From positions 4,196 to 37,918 of the forward strand of contig DIMT01000008.1 of the NCBI GenBank assembly GCA_002425705.1: 33,723 bases of DNA, read 5' to 3'. The stretch comes from Firmicutes bacterium UBA5559 (GTDB lineage Bacteria > Bacillota > Clostridia > Peptostreptococcales > Anaerovoracaceae). The position numbers and the translations under genes are program-made. Each line of letters starts with the position of its first letter. Position 1 is the stretch's first letter. Shown in pieces: positions 1 through 7,498 of this stretch. Under the pieces are notes generated by a model. The model saw only the letters and a program-made list of their open reading frames with translations, did no database searches and was not told the DNA's origin.

Positions 1-603
1 ACAGTCGAAAACCGGATCCATGTGAATCCGGGTAATCCCATGGGTTTTATAGCATCCGGGCTTTCCGGTCACTTCAATGGAATAGGAAGGGCCTTCGAGA
101 TATTCCTGAAGAATCCATCCCGCTTTATCCTGAAAGGCCTCCATCTCTTCCTTGTCCCGGAAAAGCTGGACTCCTTCGCTTCCGCTTCCCCGATCCGGCT
201 TTCCGATGTACGGAAATCGGCCTTCCGGGTAATACCGGGGGGCTGGCAGTCCCAGCTGATGAAATATCCGGTCCGATTTCTCCTTGGAGGAGCTGATCCG
301 ATAAGCATTAAAATCAAAGGCTATGCCCAGGCATCGATCCTGAATCCGATCCTTTTCCTTTTCCAGCAGATCCAGCACTTCTTGGTTTTCCATGGCTGGC
401 AGCACCAGGTCTTCCTTTTGGAGCAGATTCAGAAATCCATCCGTATCCCCAAGCAGATCCAGGCAGATGAACTCATCGGCCAGGAGGGACGCTATGGCCT
501 TGGGGTTCCGGTCAATTAAAAGGGCAGGGATACCGGCCAGTCGAGCCAGGGTCACCACTTCCGTTCCCTGGAGTTTCCCTCCGATGACCACCAGCCTATT
601 CAT
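1..603 (-). CDS. pylC: PylC, 3-methylornithine--L-lysine ligase (3' part cut by window edge)
   Basis: PylC joins 3-methylornithine to the epsilon-amino group of lysine using ATP, the second step of pyrrolysine synthesis. Reading the minus strand from the ATG at 603 gives an open frame to the left edge (about 200 residues; the family has roughly 360-380). The start, MNRLVVIGGKLQGTE, has the GGKLQG nucleotide-binding turn typical of PylC, followed by a DRNP segment and later GKPDRGSGSEGV, an ATP-grasp-type glycine-rich loop. The start codon lies 5 bases upstream of the pylB stop, so the two genes overlap and are probably translationally coupled. Identification rests on the N-terminal half and on following pylB; the catalytic end and any pylD/pylS are outside the window. 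Confidence 0.9.
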   Translation of the reverse strand, partial: MNRLVVIGGKLQGTEVVTLARLAGIPALLIDRNPKAIASLLADEFICLDLLGDTDGFLNLLQKEDLVLPAMENQEVLDLLEKEKDRIQDRCLGIAFDFNAYRISSSKEKSDRIFHQLGLPAPRYYPEGRFPYIGKPDRGSGSEGVQLFRDKEEMEAFQDKAGWILQEYLEGPSYSIEVTGKPGCYKTHGITRIHMDPVFDC

Positions 604-1633
604 GTCGAATCCCCACCAGGTAATCCTGATACTCTGACCTGGTGGCGGGGCTAAGATCCAGCTCCTTCAGAATCCGGGAAACCTCCTCCACGGTCCTGCC
701 CCCTTCATCCACGTCCTTGTCCATCTGTGCCACGCCGGCAAGACCGGAACAGGGGGGGATGATGGAAGTCACCACGTTTGACCCGGCCAGAATCCGGCCT
801 TTCAGGCCATTGATTCCTTCCACATCCAGGGAGGCGGGGATCAGAACCTGAGGGTACAGAAGCCGGAGGACAGCGATGATATTCCGTTCCAGCTGACTGT
901 CTGCAGGAGTCCGGTCCTCCATGGGGCTTCCCGGCTGAGGAACAAAAGTCATGACTCTCATCTGACGGGCACGAATCCTCCCCATCTCCAACAGAGAATC
1001 GGCAATGTCCTCCAGACTTTCTCCCACACCGGTCAGGATTCCCTCTTCTACCAGCAATCCCAGTTTTCCAGCCGTTTCCTTTGCTTCCATCCGCTGATCG
1101 TAATCCTGGTCCCAGCGAAGCTTCCGGTAAAGCTCCCGGTTGTGGGTTTCCTGATACAGGGCATACCAATCAACCCCGGCATTCCGGAATGCGGCCAACT
1201 GATCCTCCGTCAGGAATCCGGGGGAGATCATCACCGGCAGCCCGGTTTCTTTTTTAATATCTTCGGTCAGCTTCAGGATTTCCCGGAAGTCTTCCTTACG
1301 GTACTCCGGGTCTTCTCCCATGGTCAGATCCAGCAGGTGAACCCCGGAACCGGCCAGCTCCTTTGCCCTTTGTAAAATTTCTGCGGTGGTTTTCCGATAG
1401 CGGTGAATGGGGTTGGATTTCCGGTAATAGCAAAAGTTGCAATCGTTTCGGCAATAAGTGGAAAAATAAACAAAACCGTAGAGGAACACCTTGTTTCCAA
1501 AGTACTTCTCCCGGAGTTGGGCTGCCTCCCGGTGGAGACCCTCTGCTTCCTCGTCTCGTAACGAAAGAAGGCGCAGAATTTCTTTTTTCTTTTCCTTGCC
1601 ATCCATTTTGCTGAATAGTTCCTGTAGGTTCAT
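596..1633 (-). CDS. pylB: PylB, 3-methylornithine synthase (radical SAM)
   Basis: PylB is a radical-SAM mutase that rearranges lysine to (3R)-3-methyl-D-ornithine, the first step of pyrrolysine synthesis. The 345-residue protein has the usual family length (about 350). The radical-SAM motif is CRNDCNFC, with cysteines at residues 61, 65 and 68 (CxxxCxxC), which bind the 4Fe-4S cluster. The downstream barrel includes LDLTMGEDPEY and MISPGFLTEDQ segments resembling the BioB/HydE/PylB group. The start ATG at 1633 lies 19 bases after the tRNA-Pyl CCA end, with an AAAGG-type ribosome site between. The gene ends in UAG (596-598), the very codon its product helps reassign. HydE or BioB is the alternative within the family, but the tRNA-Pyl and pylC neighbours settle it. 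Confidence 0.95.
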   Translation of the reverse strand: MNLQELFSKMDGKEKKKEILRLLSLRDEEAEGLHREAAQLREKYFGNKVFLYGFVYFSTYCRNDCNFCYYRKSNPIHRYRKTTAEILQRAKELAGSGVHLLDLTMGEDPEYRKEDFREILKLTEDIKKETGLPVMISPGFLTEDQLAAFRNAGVDWYALYQETHNRELYRKLRWDQDYDQRMEAKETAGKLGLLVEEGILTGVGESLEDIADSLLEMGRIRARQMRVMTFVPQPGSPMEDRTPADSQLERNIIAVLRLLYPQVLIPASLDVEGINGLKGRILAGSNVVTSIIPPCSGLAGVAQMDKDVDEGGRTVEEVSRILKELDLSPATRSEYQDYLVGIRHE

Positions 1634-1652
1634 GATATGGGCCTTTCTTTTT

Positions 1653-1724
1653 TGGCGAGGAGCCCGGGAGTTTCACCCGGCTGCATCGATTTAGAGTCGA
1701 TGCGATCCATCCGATCCGCCCCCC
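1653..1724 (-). tRNA. pylT: tRNA-Pyl (anticodon CUA)
   Basis: This 72-base sequence folds as the unusual bacterial tRNA-Pyl. It has a 7-bp acceptor stem GGGGGGC/GCTCCTC with two G-U pairs, only one base between acceptor and D stem, and a 4-bp D stem GATC/GATC around a very small 5-base loop. The anticodon stem has 6 bp (7 with the flanking G-C) around the loop CTCTAAA, with anticodon CUA at 1692-1694. The variable region is 3 bases, the T stem is CCGGG/CCCGG around TGAAACT, and the discriminator G is followed by an encoded CCA. The small D loop, 6-bp anticodon stem and 3-base variable region match the known Desulfitobacterium tRNA-Pyl layout. It sits 14 bases after the reactivase stop and 19 bases before pylB, so it is probably cut out of a polycistronic transcript. 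Confidence 0.95.
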
Positions 1725-1738
1725 TCGTAGAAGCCATG

Positions 1739-3139
1739 TCAGAAGGACATGGCTTTCAGGTATTCTTCTTGAAAATTATCACAGGTTGCCAGCTCCAGGT
1801 GCCGGGTAATTTCCGGAATATCCAGGGCCAGCTGCTGTTCTGCCATGGAGAGAAGCACCATGCCAGCTCCGTTTCCGGCTGCATTGCCGATGGATTCCAC
1901 CCGTTCCATGGGCAGATCGGGAAGAAGTCCGATTTCCATGGCACTGGCCTTGTCGATAAAATTACCGAAGGCTCCTGCCACCAGAACCTGCTGGATTTCT
2001 TCAGCCTTTCGGCCGGCCTGCTGAAGCATCAGGCTGATGCCGGCAGCGATGGCTCCTTTGGCCAGCTGAACCTCCCGGATGTCTTTCTGGGTGATGACGA
2101 TGTCATCCTGATCCTCCCGGAAAACCAGGACGAATTCCCGGATGCCATCGGTTTCCCGAAGCCGTCCGGCAATATCCTGGGAAAAAGGATCGCCCTTTTT
2201 ATCGGTGGGCAACAGTAGTCTTCCCGACTTATTGATGATACCGATTTTCTTCATTTCGGCGATGGCGTCGATCAGGCCGGAGCCGCAAATCCCGGCAGGG
2301 ACCCGTTCTTCGATGGTTCGAAAAAATACCGTGCCTTCCTCGATTCGGACCGCTTCAATGGCTCCGGCAGCGGCCCGCATGCCCTGGTGGATGGCCGCTC
2401 CCTCAAAGGCTGGTCCAGCTGCGGTGGAGCAAGCCAGCATTTGGCAGCCATCAGTCAGGACGATCTCTCCGTTGGTACCAATGTCAATGAATAGTACCAG
2501 GTCTTTCTTCTCCTTTAATCGGGAGGCGATCAGACCTGCGGTGATGTCCCCTCCCACATGACCGGCAATATTGGGAACCACAAAGACCTCCCCATCGGGG
2601 TTCATGCAGGAAAGCATTTCCCTTCCCCGGCGGATTACCGGTCCGGTGTAGGCTGGCTGAAAGGGGGCCCGGGCCAGAGAGGCCGGGCTGTGTCCTGTGA
2701 CGATATGGGACATGGTGCTGTTTCCGGCTATCACGACCCGGAGGATTTGATCCTTGTCCCTTCCAGCTTTTTTCAGCAAGGATGATGCCAGGTCCTCCAG
2801 GCACTGAAGGATCAGGGATTGGAGCTTTTCAAAGCGTTCCGGGTGGTCTTCGCAGTAATTGATCCGGGAAATCACGTCTGCTCCGTAGGTGTTCTGGGGG
2901 TTGGTCCTGGCCTGGGTCAGCAGGTGTTCGCCGGCAGAAAGGTCCCAGAGGGTCCCCACCACCGTTGTGGTGCCAATATCAAAGGCAATGCCTATCCCTT
3001 CTCCCTGATCCGGACGGAAGTCCTCCGGAAGTTGGACCAGCTTGGTTTTTCGATCGTTCATCTCCTGCAGCAGATTGGCTCCCTTGCATTTCCCGCAAGC
3101 AGCGCAGTCCCCGGTACAGCGGTTCGTTTTCATCGTCAT
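1739..3139 (-). CDS. Short RamA/RACo-like corrinoid reductive activator (ASKHA domain)
   Basis: This protein probably uses ATP to reduce corrinoid proteins that have drifted to the inactive Co(II) state, keeping the methyltransferases working. The 466-residue protein has an ASKHA-type ATPase fold with DIGTTT near residue 57, DIGTNGE in the middle and AGAFGN near the C terminus. Canonical activators carry a full ferredoxin domain: N-terminal 2Fe-2S in RACo, or C-terminal double 4Fe-4S in RamA. Here only a compact N-terminal C-x3-C-x2-C-x2-C motif (residues 8, 12, 15, 18) is present. A longer open frame reaches 3604, but the ATG at 3139 overlaps the upstream stop as ATGA and has an AGGAG site, so I start there. 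It ends in TGA 14 bases before pylT. Confidence 0.85.
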   Translation of the reverse strand: MTMKTNRCTGDCAACGKCKGANLLQEMNDRKTKLVQLPEDFRPDQGEGIGIAFDIGTTTVVGTLWDLSAGEHLLTQARTNPQNTYGADVISRINYCEDHPERFEKLQSLILQCLEDLASSLLKKAGRDKDQILRVVIAGNSTMSHIVTGHSPASLARAPFQPAYTGPVIRRGREMLSCMNPDGEVFVVPNIAGHVGGDITAGLIASRLKEKKDLVLFIDIGTNGEIVLTDGCQMLACSTAAGPAFEGAAIHQGMRAAAGAIEAVRIEEGTVFFRTIEERVPAGICGSGLIDAIAEMKKIGIINKSGRLLLPTDKKGDPFSQDIAGRLRETDGIREFVLVFREDQDDIVITQKDIREVQLAKGAIAAGISLMLQQAGRKAEEIQQVLVAGAFGNFIDKASAMEIGLLPDLPMERVESIGNAAGNGAGMVLLSMAEQQLALDIPEITRHLELATCDNFQEEYLKAMSF

Positions 3140-3840
3140 TCCTGTCTCCTCACGTTGCAAAGCTGGCAGTTTCCCGTATTCCCCAGGCAGGTCTCGCACT
3201 CCAGATCCGGCAGAGGGGCGGCGGAATCGGTTACCAGGTAAATTCCTGTACAGGATTTCAGCGGGACCATCACTCCGCTTTCCCGGCAGGTTACCCCAAT
3301 GGAATCCCCCTCCAAAAGCGACAGGAGCTTGATGGTATCCCGGGTCTTCATGCCATAATATCCCGGTCCGAAGGAATCGGAAAGGCAGAGGCTTTCCGCC
3401 AGTTCGGGAAAACGCAGTTGATAGTCCTCCACCAGCTGATCCCGGAGGGCATCCCGTCCGGCATCCACATAGGCAGTTCCCCAGATATCCGCCAGCAGCT
3501 GGTCCATAATTTCCCGCTCTTCCAAATAATAATCGCCTCCGGTTATCAGATATCCATAGGCTCCCTTCACCTGCTCCGTCTCCAGAAGGCCAAAGGGGGG
3601 ACACAGGAAATCAACCCCCTGTATCCGAAGGCATCCTTCGGATACAGGAGGTTTTTCAAAATAGCTGACCAGGCAGCGAATCTGGACCCGATCCCGGATT
3701 TCTTCCCGGATGGCCGCTGCCCTGCTCCGCATCTTATCAAACTTGGCCCCTGGCCGAGTGAGGCCGCTGCCCTTGATAAAATATTCTTCCGCCCGGGCTT
3801 CGATGTCCTCCCGGTGGATGTGGATTACTTTGTTTTTCAA
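3136..3840 (-). CDS. Vitamin B12-dependent methionine synthase activation-domain protein
   Basis: The 234-residue protein resembles stand-alone relatives of the MetH activation (SAM-binding) domain that often sit in corrinoid methyltransferase operons. Visible hallmarks are DSFGPGYYGM (residues 155-164), matching the GY-containing SAM-binding loop, followed by a GDSIGVTCRESGVMVP strand. It probably helps reactivate the corrinoid proteins encoded upstream together with the RamA-like protein downstream, with which it shares an ATGA overlap. The last 20 residues add a C-x2-C-x6-C-x2-C motif (cysteines 215, 218, 225, 228) that could bind a metal or Fe-S cluster. Its coding sequence contains a long near-perfect inverted repeat (3613-3653). 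The exact biochemical role is inferred from family and context only. Confidence 0.82.
   Translation of the reverse strand: MKNKVIHIHREDIEARAEEYFIKGSGLTRPGAKFDKMRSRAAAIREEIRDRVQIRCLVSYFEKPPVSEGCLRIQGVDFLCPPFGLLETEQVKGAYGYLITGGDYYLEEREIMDQLLADIWGTAYVDAGRDALRDQLVEDYQLRFPELAESLCLSDSFGPGYYGMKTRDTIKLLSLLEGDSIGVTCRESGVMVPLKSCTGIYLVTDSAAPLPDLECETCLGNTGNCQLCNVRRQE
3613..3653. repeat. Near-perfect 41-base inverted repeat inside a coding sequence
   Basis: Arms 3618-3631 and 3635-3648 (CCTGTATCCGAAGG and its complement) pair perfectly around a 3-base loop. After one mismatch, four more pairs follow (AACC with GGTT), giving 18 paired positions of 19. It lies in frame within the B12-activation-domain gene and encodes part of residues 63-76. 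On the plus strand the hairpin is followed by TTTTT (3652-3656), so it could stop antisense transcription. On the coding strand no U-tract follows. Confidence 0.9.
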
Positions 3841-3854
3841 TGGATTACCCTTTT

Positions 3855-5219
3855 TTAACGGCTTTTTTTATCGGCGTATTCCCGAATCGTATCAACGAAC
3901 TCTTCCCGGGATGGGATAATGGAAACCCATTTGATATCCCCGTCCACGCACATGGTGGGCAGATTGGTCAGACCCATTTTCCTGGTCCGGGCAATGTCTT
4001 CCCGAATGAAATATTTGTAGACCCGGTACTCGGCCACATCTTTGATCTCATCAAAAGCGTCCACTACACTGTTGAGCATGTAGGTGCAAGCGGCACACTG
4101 GTCCGGATCCAATAAGAATAGTTCCACAATCACCTTTTCCGAATTGGCATAATCAGGGATTTCCACATCAATGTCGTCCACCGGTGCCTCGTAGTTCCGA
4201 ATCATCTCTCTGGAAATTTCCGGATTCTTAGCAGCTTGGGCACAGGCCACTGTATTTTCGATGGGGGTGCTGTAGGGCATATCGCAACCAGGACTCAGGA
4301 TGAAATTTTTCCAATCCACGCTGTCCATCAACTCCAGGACGCCCTTGATGTTGTCCTGCTGAGTACCGTGCAGCATGGTGGTGGTCAGCGGGATGTTTCC
4401 ACCGATGGTAATGTTATAACGATCGGTGATTTCCTTCGCCTTGGGCAGGTTCACGTTTTCATCCACGGAAATGCCATCCGGATTCATCCGGCACATGACG
4501 TCGATTTGGTTGGTGGCATTGCCGCATACAAAGAAGCAGGAATAGACTCCCTTGCTCCGGATGTAATCAAAGACAGCCGTAAAGGTCTCGGAAAGCATCT
4601 TTTCGATGTGCTTCGGGGATATCTGGCTGACCAGGGGATCCACCACAGCAATGACATCCATGCCTGCTTCGATATAGAGCTCCGCCATTTTCATGGCCAC
4701 CTGCCCACAAAATTCCACCAGCTCCCGAACGTATTCCGGGTCCTTCATCATGTCCATGAAGATGCTGCTTCCCCGAAGATGGGAAGCCAGGGTAAAGGGC
4801 CCGCAAATCAGGCCGTAGAGGGCGATATCATCGCCTACGGCTTTTTTGGTCCGCTTCATGGCGTCCAGGATCATGGGAATCCGGCCGGATTCCGCTGTGG
4901 GTATCTGGCAGACACAGGGAATGGTTTTTTCTCCCTCCAGGGGATGAGATTTGACGGAGGGTGGATTGTCCTTGGCCCAAAGCAGATTGCAGCCCAATAT
5001 TTCTGCTTCTACCTGCAGGTCAAAGATGATCGGCATCCCATCCGGATTGTATAGTTTGGCAACTTCTTTGAGGGAATCGACTATTTTATCGGCATCTTTC
5101 AGCATTTCTTCGGCGTTATACCCCTTCAGGGCTCCCGCGTGGACCCCGGCGAAGGGCACCCAGGGTACTTCGGTGATGTCTTCGTGGCGCAGTGCTTTAA
5201 ATACTAATTCCTTCCCCAT
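3855..5219 (-). CDS. UroD-family (MtbA-like) corrinoid methyltransferase with thioredoxin-like C-terminal domain
   Basis: The first 340 residues match the uroporphyrinogen-decarboxylase-fold family that includes MtbA/MtaA, which move methyl groups from methyl-corrinoid proteins to an acceptor thiol or pterin. In methanogens the acceptor is coenzyme M; in this bacterium it is more likely tetrahydrofolate, an inference. MtbA-type enzymes bind zinc through H-x-C plus a distant C. Here the matching stretch reads CFFVCGN, so the His position is Phe while C232 and C312 (SPGC) remain and C228 is extra. From about residue 360 a second domain begins, with CAAC at 375-378 and a later NLPTMCVDG segment typical of thioredoxin folds (cis-Pro region). 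The gene sits 14 bases after the activation-domain start and 10 bases from the second corrinoid gene, clearly one operon. Confidence 0.85.
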   Translation of the reverse strand: MGKELVFKALRHEDITEVPWVPFAGVHAGALKGYNAEEMLKDADKIVDSLKEVAKLYNPDGMPIIFDLQVEAEILGCNLLWAKDNPPSVKSHPLEGEKTIPCVCQIPTAESGRIPMILDAMKRTKKAVGDDIALYGLICGPFTLASHLRGSSIFMDMMKDPEYVRELVEFCGQVAMKMAELYIEAGMDVIAVVDPLVSQISPKHIEKMLSETFTAVFDYIRSKGVYSCFFVCGNATNQIDVMCRMNPDGISVDENVNLPKAKEITDRYNITIGGNIPLTTTMLHGTQQDNIKGVLELMDSVDWKNFILSPGCDMPYSTPIENTVACAQAAKNPEISREMIRNYEAPVDDIDVEIPDYANSEKVIVELFLLDPDQCAACTYMLNSVVDAFDEIKDVAEYRVYKYFIREDIARTRKMGLTNLPTMCVDGDIKWVSIIPSREEFVDTIREYADKKSR

Positions 5220-5229
5220 CTCTTACTCC

Positions 5230-5877
5230 TTATCTGGCTTTGCCATTCAGTATTTCCAATGCTTTCTGTGCGGCTTCCACCGCGTCTTCCGTATATAAGT
5301 CCGCTCCGATTCGCTTAGCCCAACGGGCGCTGCAGGGGGCTCCTCCCACCATGGTGATGTATTTGCTTCGAAGGCCTTTCTCCCGCAAGGCATTTTCCAG
5401 GTTCCGCTGCTCTTTCAGCGTTGAGGTCAGCAGGGCACTGGTGGCAATGATGGTTACCCCGTGCTCTTCAGCTTTTTCGATGATTTCCTCCACGGGCACC
5501 TCCCGGCCGATATCGATGACGTCGATGCCCAGGCTTTTCATGGTGGAGACCACCATACCCTTCCCGATTTCATGGACGTCTCCACTGACGGTGGCAATGA
5601 GGACTTTTCCCTTCACCTTGAGGGACTTATCGGATATGTTTTCTTCGATATAATATAGGACGCTTCGCATGACTTCCGAGGAGAAAATCAATTCGGGCAG
5701 GCTGATCTGACCGGCTTCGAAGAGGCTTCCCACTTCGTTATTGCCTGCAGCAAAGCCAAGGCGCAGCAGTTCCATGACATCCAGCTGCCTAGCCCTTGCC
5801 TCCCGAATCAGATTCATTGCTTCTTCCTCATCGGCGTCGATGATCGATTGTCTGGCTCTTCTGATGAGTTCCTCCAT
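5230..5877 (-). CDS. Second methylamine-type corrinoid protein (MtbC/MttC-like)
   Basis: This is a B12-binding methyl carrier between a methylamine methyltransferase and the UroD-type enzyme encoded next. The N-terminal helical cap (residues 1-85) is followed by a Rossmann-like B12 domain with DVHEIGKG; His102 is the expected lower cobalt ligand. TSALLTST and GGAP follow, as usual. The open frame extends upstream to 6039, but the start at 5877 has a GGAGGA site 4 bases away and gives 215 residues, exactly the length of the other corrinoid protein in this locus, with co-linear N termini. An ATG at 5913 is the alternative. It may serve a different substrate (mono- or trimethylamine) or be the carrier specific for the UroD-type partner; the sequence does not tell which. 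Confidence 0.88.
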   Translation of the reverse strand: MEELIRRARQSIIDADEEEAMNLIREARARQLDVMELLRLGFAAGNNEVGSLFEAGQISLPELIFSSEVMRSVLYYIEENISDKSLKVKGKVLIATVSGDVHEIGKGMVVSTMKSLGIDVIDIGREVPVEEIIEKAEEHGVTIIATSALLTSTLKEQRNLENALREKGLRSKYITMVGGAPCSARWAKRIGADLYTEDAVEAAQKALEILNGKAR

Positions 5878-5942
5878 GCATTCCTCCGGTGTACTGTTGG
5901 TTTCTGATTCCATAACCGGGGTTACTTCACTCCCGTATCCTC

Positions 5943-5972
5943 TATTATATCCTTTTTTTCTTGCCGGGAAAA
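5943..5972 (-). promoter_or_regulatory. Possible internal promoter before the second corrinoid gene
   Basis: The minus strand has a perfect TATAAT at 5949-5944, just downstream of the mtbB terminator-like hairpin and about 67 bases before the corrinoid start. The position 17 bases upstream reads TTTTCC, a poor -35, so this would be weak or activated. It would give the corrinoid-UroD-activator-pylTBC genes a transcript separate from mtbCB. Confidence 0.4.
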
Positions 5973-5974
5973 TA

Positions 5975-6015
5975 GTAAAATTTCGCCAGTCGGCACCTAC
6001 CTGGCTGGCGAAATT
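5975..6015 (-). terminator. Terminator-like hairpin after mtbB
   Basis: An 11-bp perfect stem, AATTTCGCCAG with its complement (5979-5989 and 6005-6015), surrounds a 15-base loop. On the minus strand it is followed by TTTTACTATTTT. It starts 38 bases after the mtbB stop. The interrupted U-run suggests partial termination, which would make mtbCB mRNA more abundant than the downstream genes. Confidence 0.65.
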
Positions 6016-6052
6016 CTGATTTTTTCCTATTCGCCTCAATTGGCTTTGGCCC

Positions 6053-7459
6053 TTATTTCAATCCGGCCCTTTCTTTGAAACGTTCCACCGAGTTGATGGT
6101 GATTCCCAGCTTCTGAGAAATCCGGAACTTGGCTTCCATTCCATTGTTTTCCTGGGCGCTGGGCTCTACATGACAGAGTCCGATTCCCAGGTCTTCCCGC
6201 ACCTCGGACATGACCACCACGTCCGTCAGGTCGGAAAGGGAAACATTCAGCTTCTCGGCTACAGCGGCTTTTGCTTCATCGATTCTCATCTTATGAGCAA
6301 GCTGCATGCGGAGGACCAGATCTCCGGCCGTTCGCACACCGCCCATACCTGCTGCCAGCACGTGAGTCGCTTCTGCTCCCAGGGGGTCTCCCACGCCTAC
6401 CTACAACCCGTCCAGCCGGCAGATTTCCACGATGGCTTTGTCTGCCTTGGAAACCACATCGCTGGGCAAGATCTCACACATGGGGATTCCGTTGACGCCC
6501 ATGCCTACGTTGGCATGAACCGGGATTTCCGCTACCTCCGAGCAAGCCTTCAGGAAGGTACATACCCTGGCAATGTTCCAGGGGAAGGACTTATTGCAGT
6601 TGGTGTTGACGACGGCTCCGAAAATGGATGCCCCTGCCTGCTCCGCCAGTTTCACCTGCTTGTGAGGATAGAGGCCGGCCAGCCGGACATCTTTGTATTT
6701 CAGGCGGCCGTGCATGCCCAGGACAAACTCCCCGGCCATACCGATTTCCACCCCCATACCGGGGAATTTGGCCGTGATTTCTTCACAGGCCTGAAGGGCT
6801 GCCAGAAAATCAGCATCCCCTGCAGCACCGGAGGTATCCAGCTGGAATCCATCAGCTCCCACATCATACATCTGTTCCGCCACATAGACCATATCCCGAA
6901 CGGCATGATGAACGGCTTCTTCCTGGGCTGCCATTGCCTCCTTGATTTTTCCGTCAGGCAGGAGAACTGCCCAGTTTTCCACCGGACCGTCCGGCTGGGT
7001 GTAGAATCCCAGGTTGGGCATGGCTCCGTAGAACAGGGGCATCATGCTGATGTTAAGGGCATTCTTCAGTTTGGATGCTTCTCTTTTAGCAACACCCTTG
7101 GCGGTCTTGTAGTTGTAGTCCGTATTGCCCACGTCCACGGAATCGCAACCCAGAACACGCTCGTAAACCAGAACTTCCGTGTCCACCGACATGGGGATTC
7201 CGCTCTTGACATTGATCTTATAGGCACCGGAGTCGTTGCTCATAACCACTTCCCGGCCCGGCTCCACACCGACGATTTTCCCCGGCATGGTGACAATGTC
7301 GTAAATCTTCTGCTTTTCTTCCTCGGTCAGGGGCTCTATTTTACCCCGATCCACCGCATCGGCCACACCCGCTTCGATATCCGCCAGGATTTCTTCCGGG
7401 GTCATCCAGATGCCGGATCCATCACCGAGTCTGGTAAAAATTTTATTTTCTTCCGTCAT
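6053..7459 (-). CDS. mtbB: Dimethylamine methyltransferase MtbB, Pyl-containing (in-frame UAG)
   Basis: MtbB transfers a methyl group from dimethylamine to the corrinoid protein MtbC, leaving monomethylamine. The frame runs from the ATG at 7459 (AAGGA site 7 bases upstream) to a UAG at 6401-6403, then continues in the same frame for 115 codons to TAA. Read through, it gives 468 residues with Pyl at position 353. Methanosarcina MtbB is, as I recall, 467 residues with Pyl at about 356, so length and position agree. The UAG context is LDGL-UAG-VGVGDPLG, and the sequence after it (HVLAAGMGGVRTAGDLVLRMQL, broken here only by description) clearly continues the same domain. mtbC lies 39 bases upstream. 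Calling it two truncated ORFs or a pseudogene is excluded by the pyl genes in the same locus. Confidence 0.95.
6401..6403 (-). other. In-frame UAG codon decoded as pyrrolysine
   Basis: The plus strand CTA at 6401-6403 is a UAG on the mtbB mRNA. The upstream and downstream open segments are in the same frame with no other stop, and both belong to the dimethylamine methyltransferase family. Pyl at this site supplies the electrophilic imine that binds and positions the methylamine in the catalytic barrel, as known for the family. I did not identify a dedicated downstream stem-loop that would be needed for decoding. Confidence 0.95.
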
Positions 7460-7498
7460 CACTTATTCCTTTCTTTCCCTGATAAAAGGGAAGGGATT

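Noticed and set aside
3140..3604. N-terminal extension of the RamA-like protein
   Set aside because: It is the antisense-frame shadow of the activation-domain gene; its residues are low-complexity and the ATGA overlap with a good ribosome site marks the real start at 3139.
5878..6039. N-terminal extension of the second corrinoid protein
   Set aside because: It crosses the terminator-like hairpin and TATAAT, has no family similarity, and would make the protein 54 residues longer than its paralogue.
6053..6394. Separate small gene starting with GTG after the mtbB UAG
   Set aside because: It is the same frame and the same protein family as the upstream part, and Pyl decoding explains the UAG; no ribosome site precedes the GTG.
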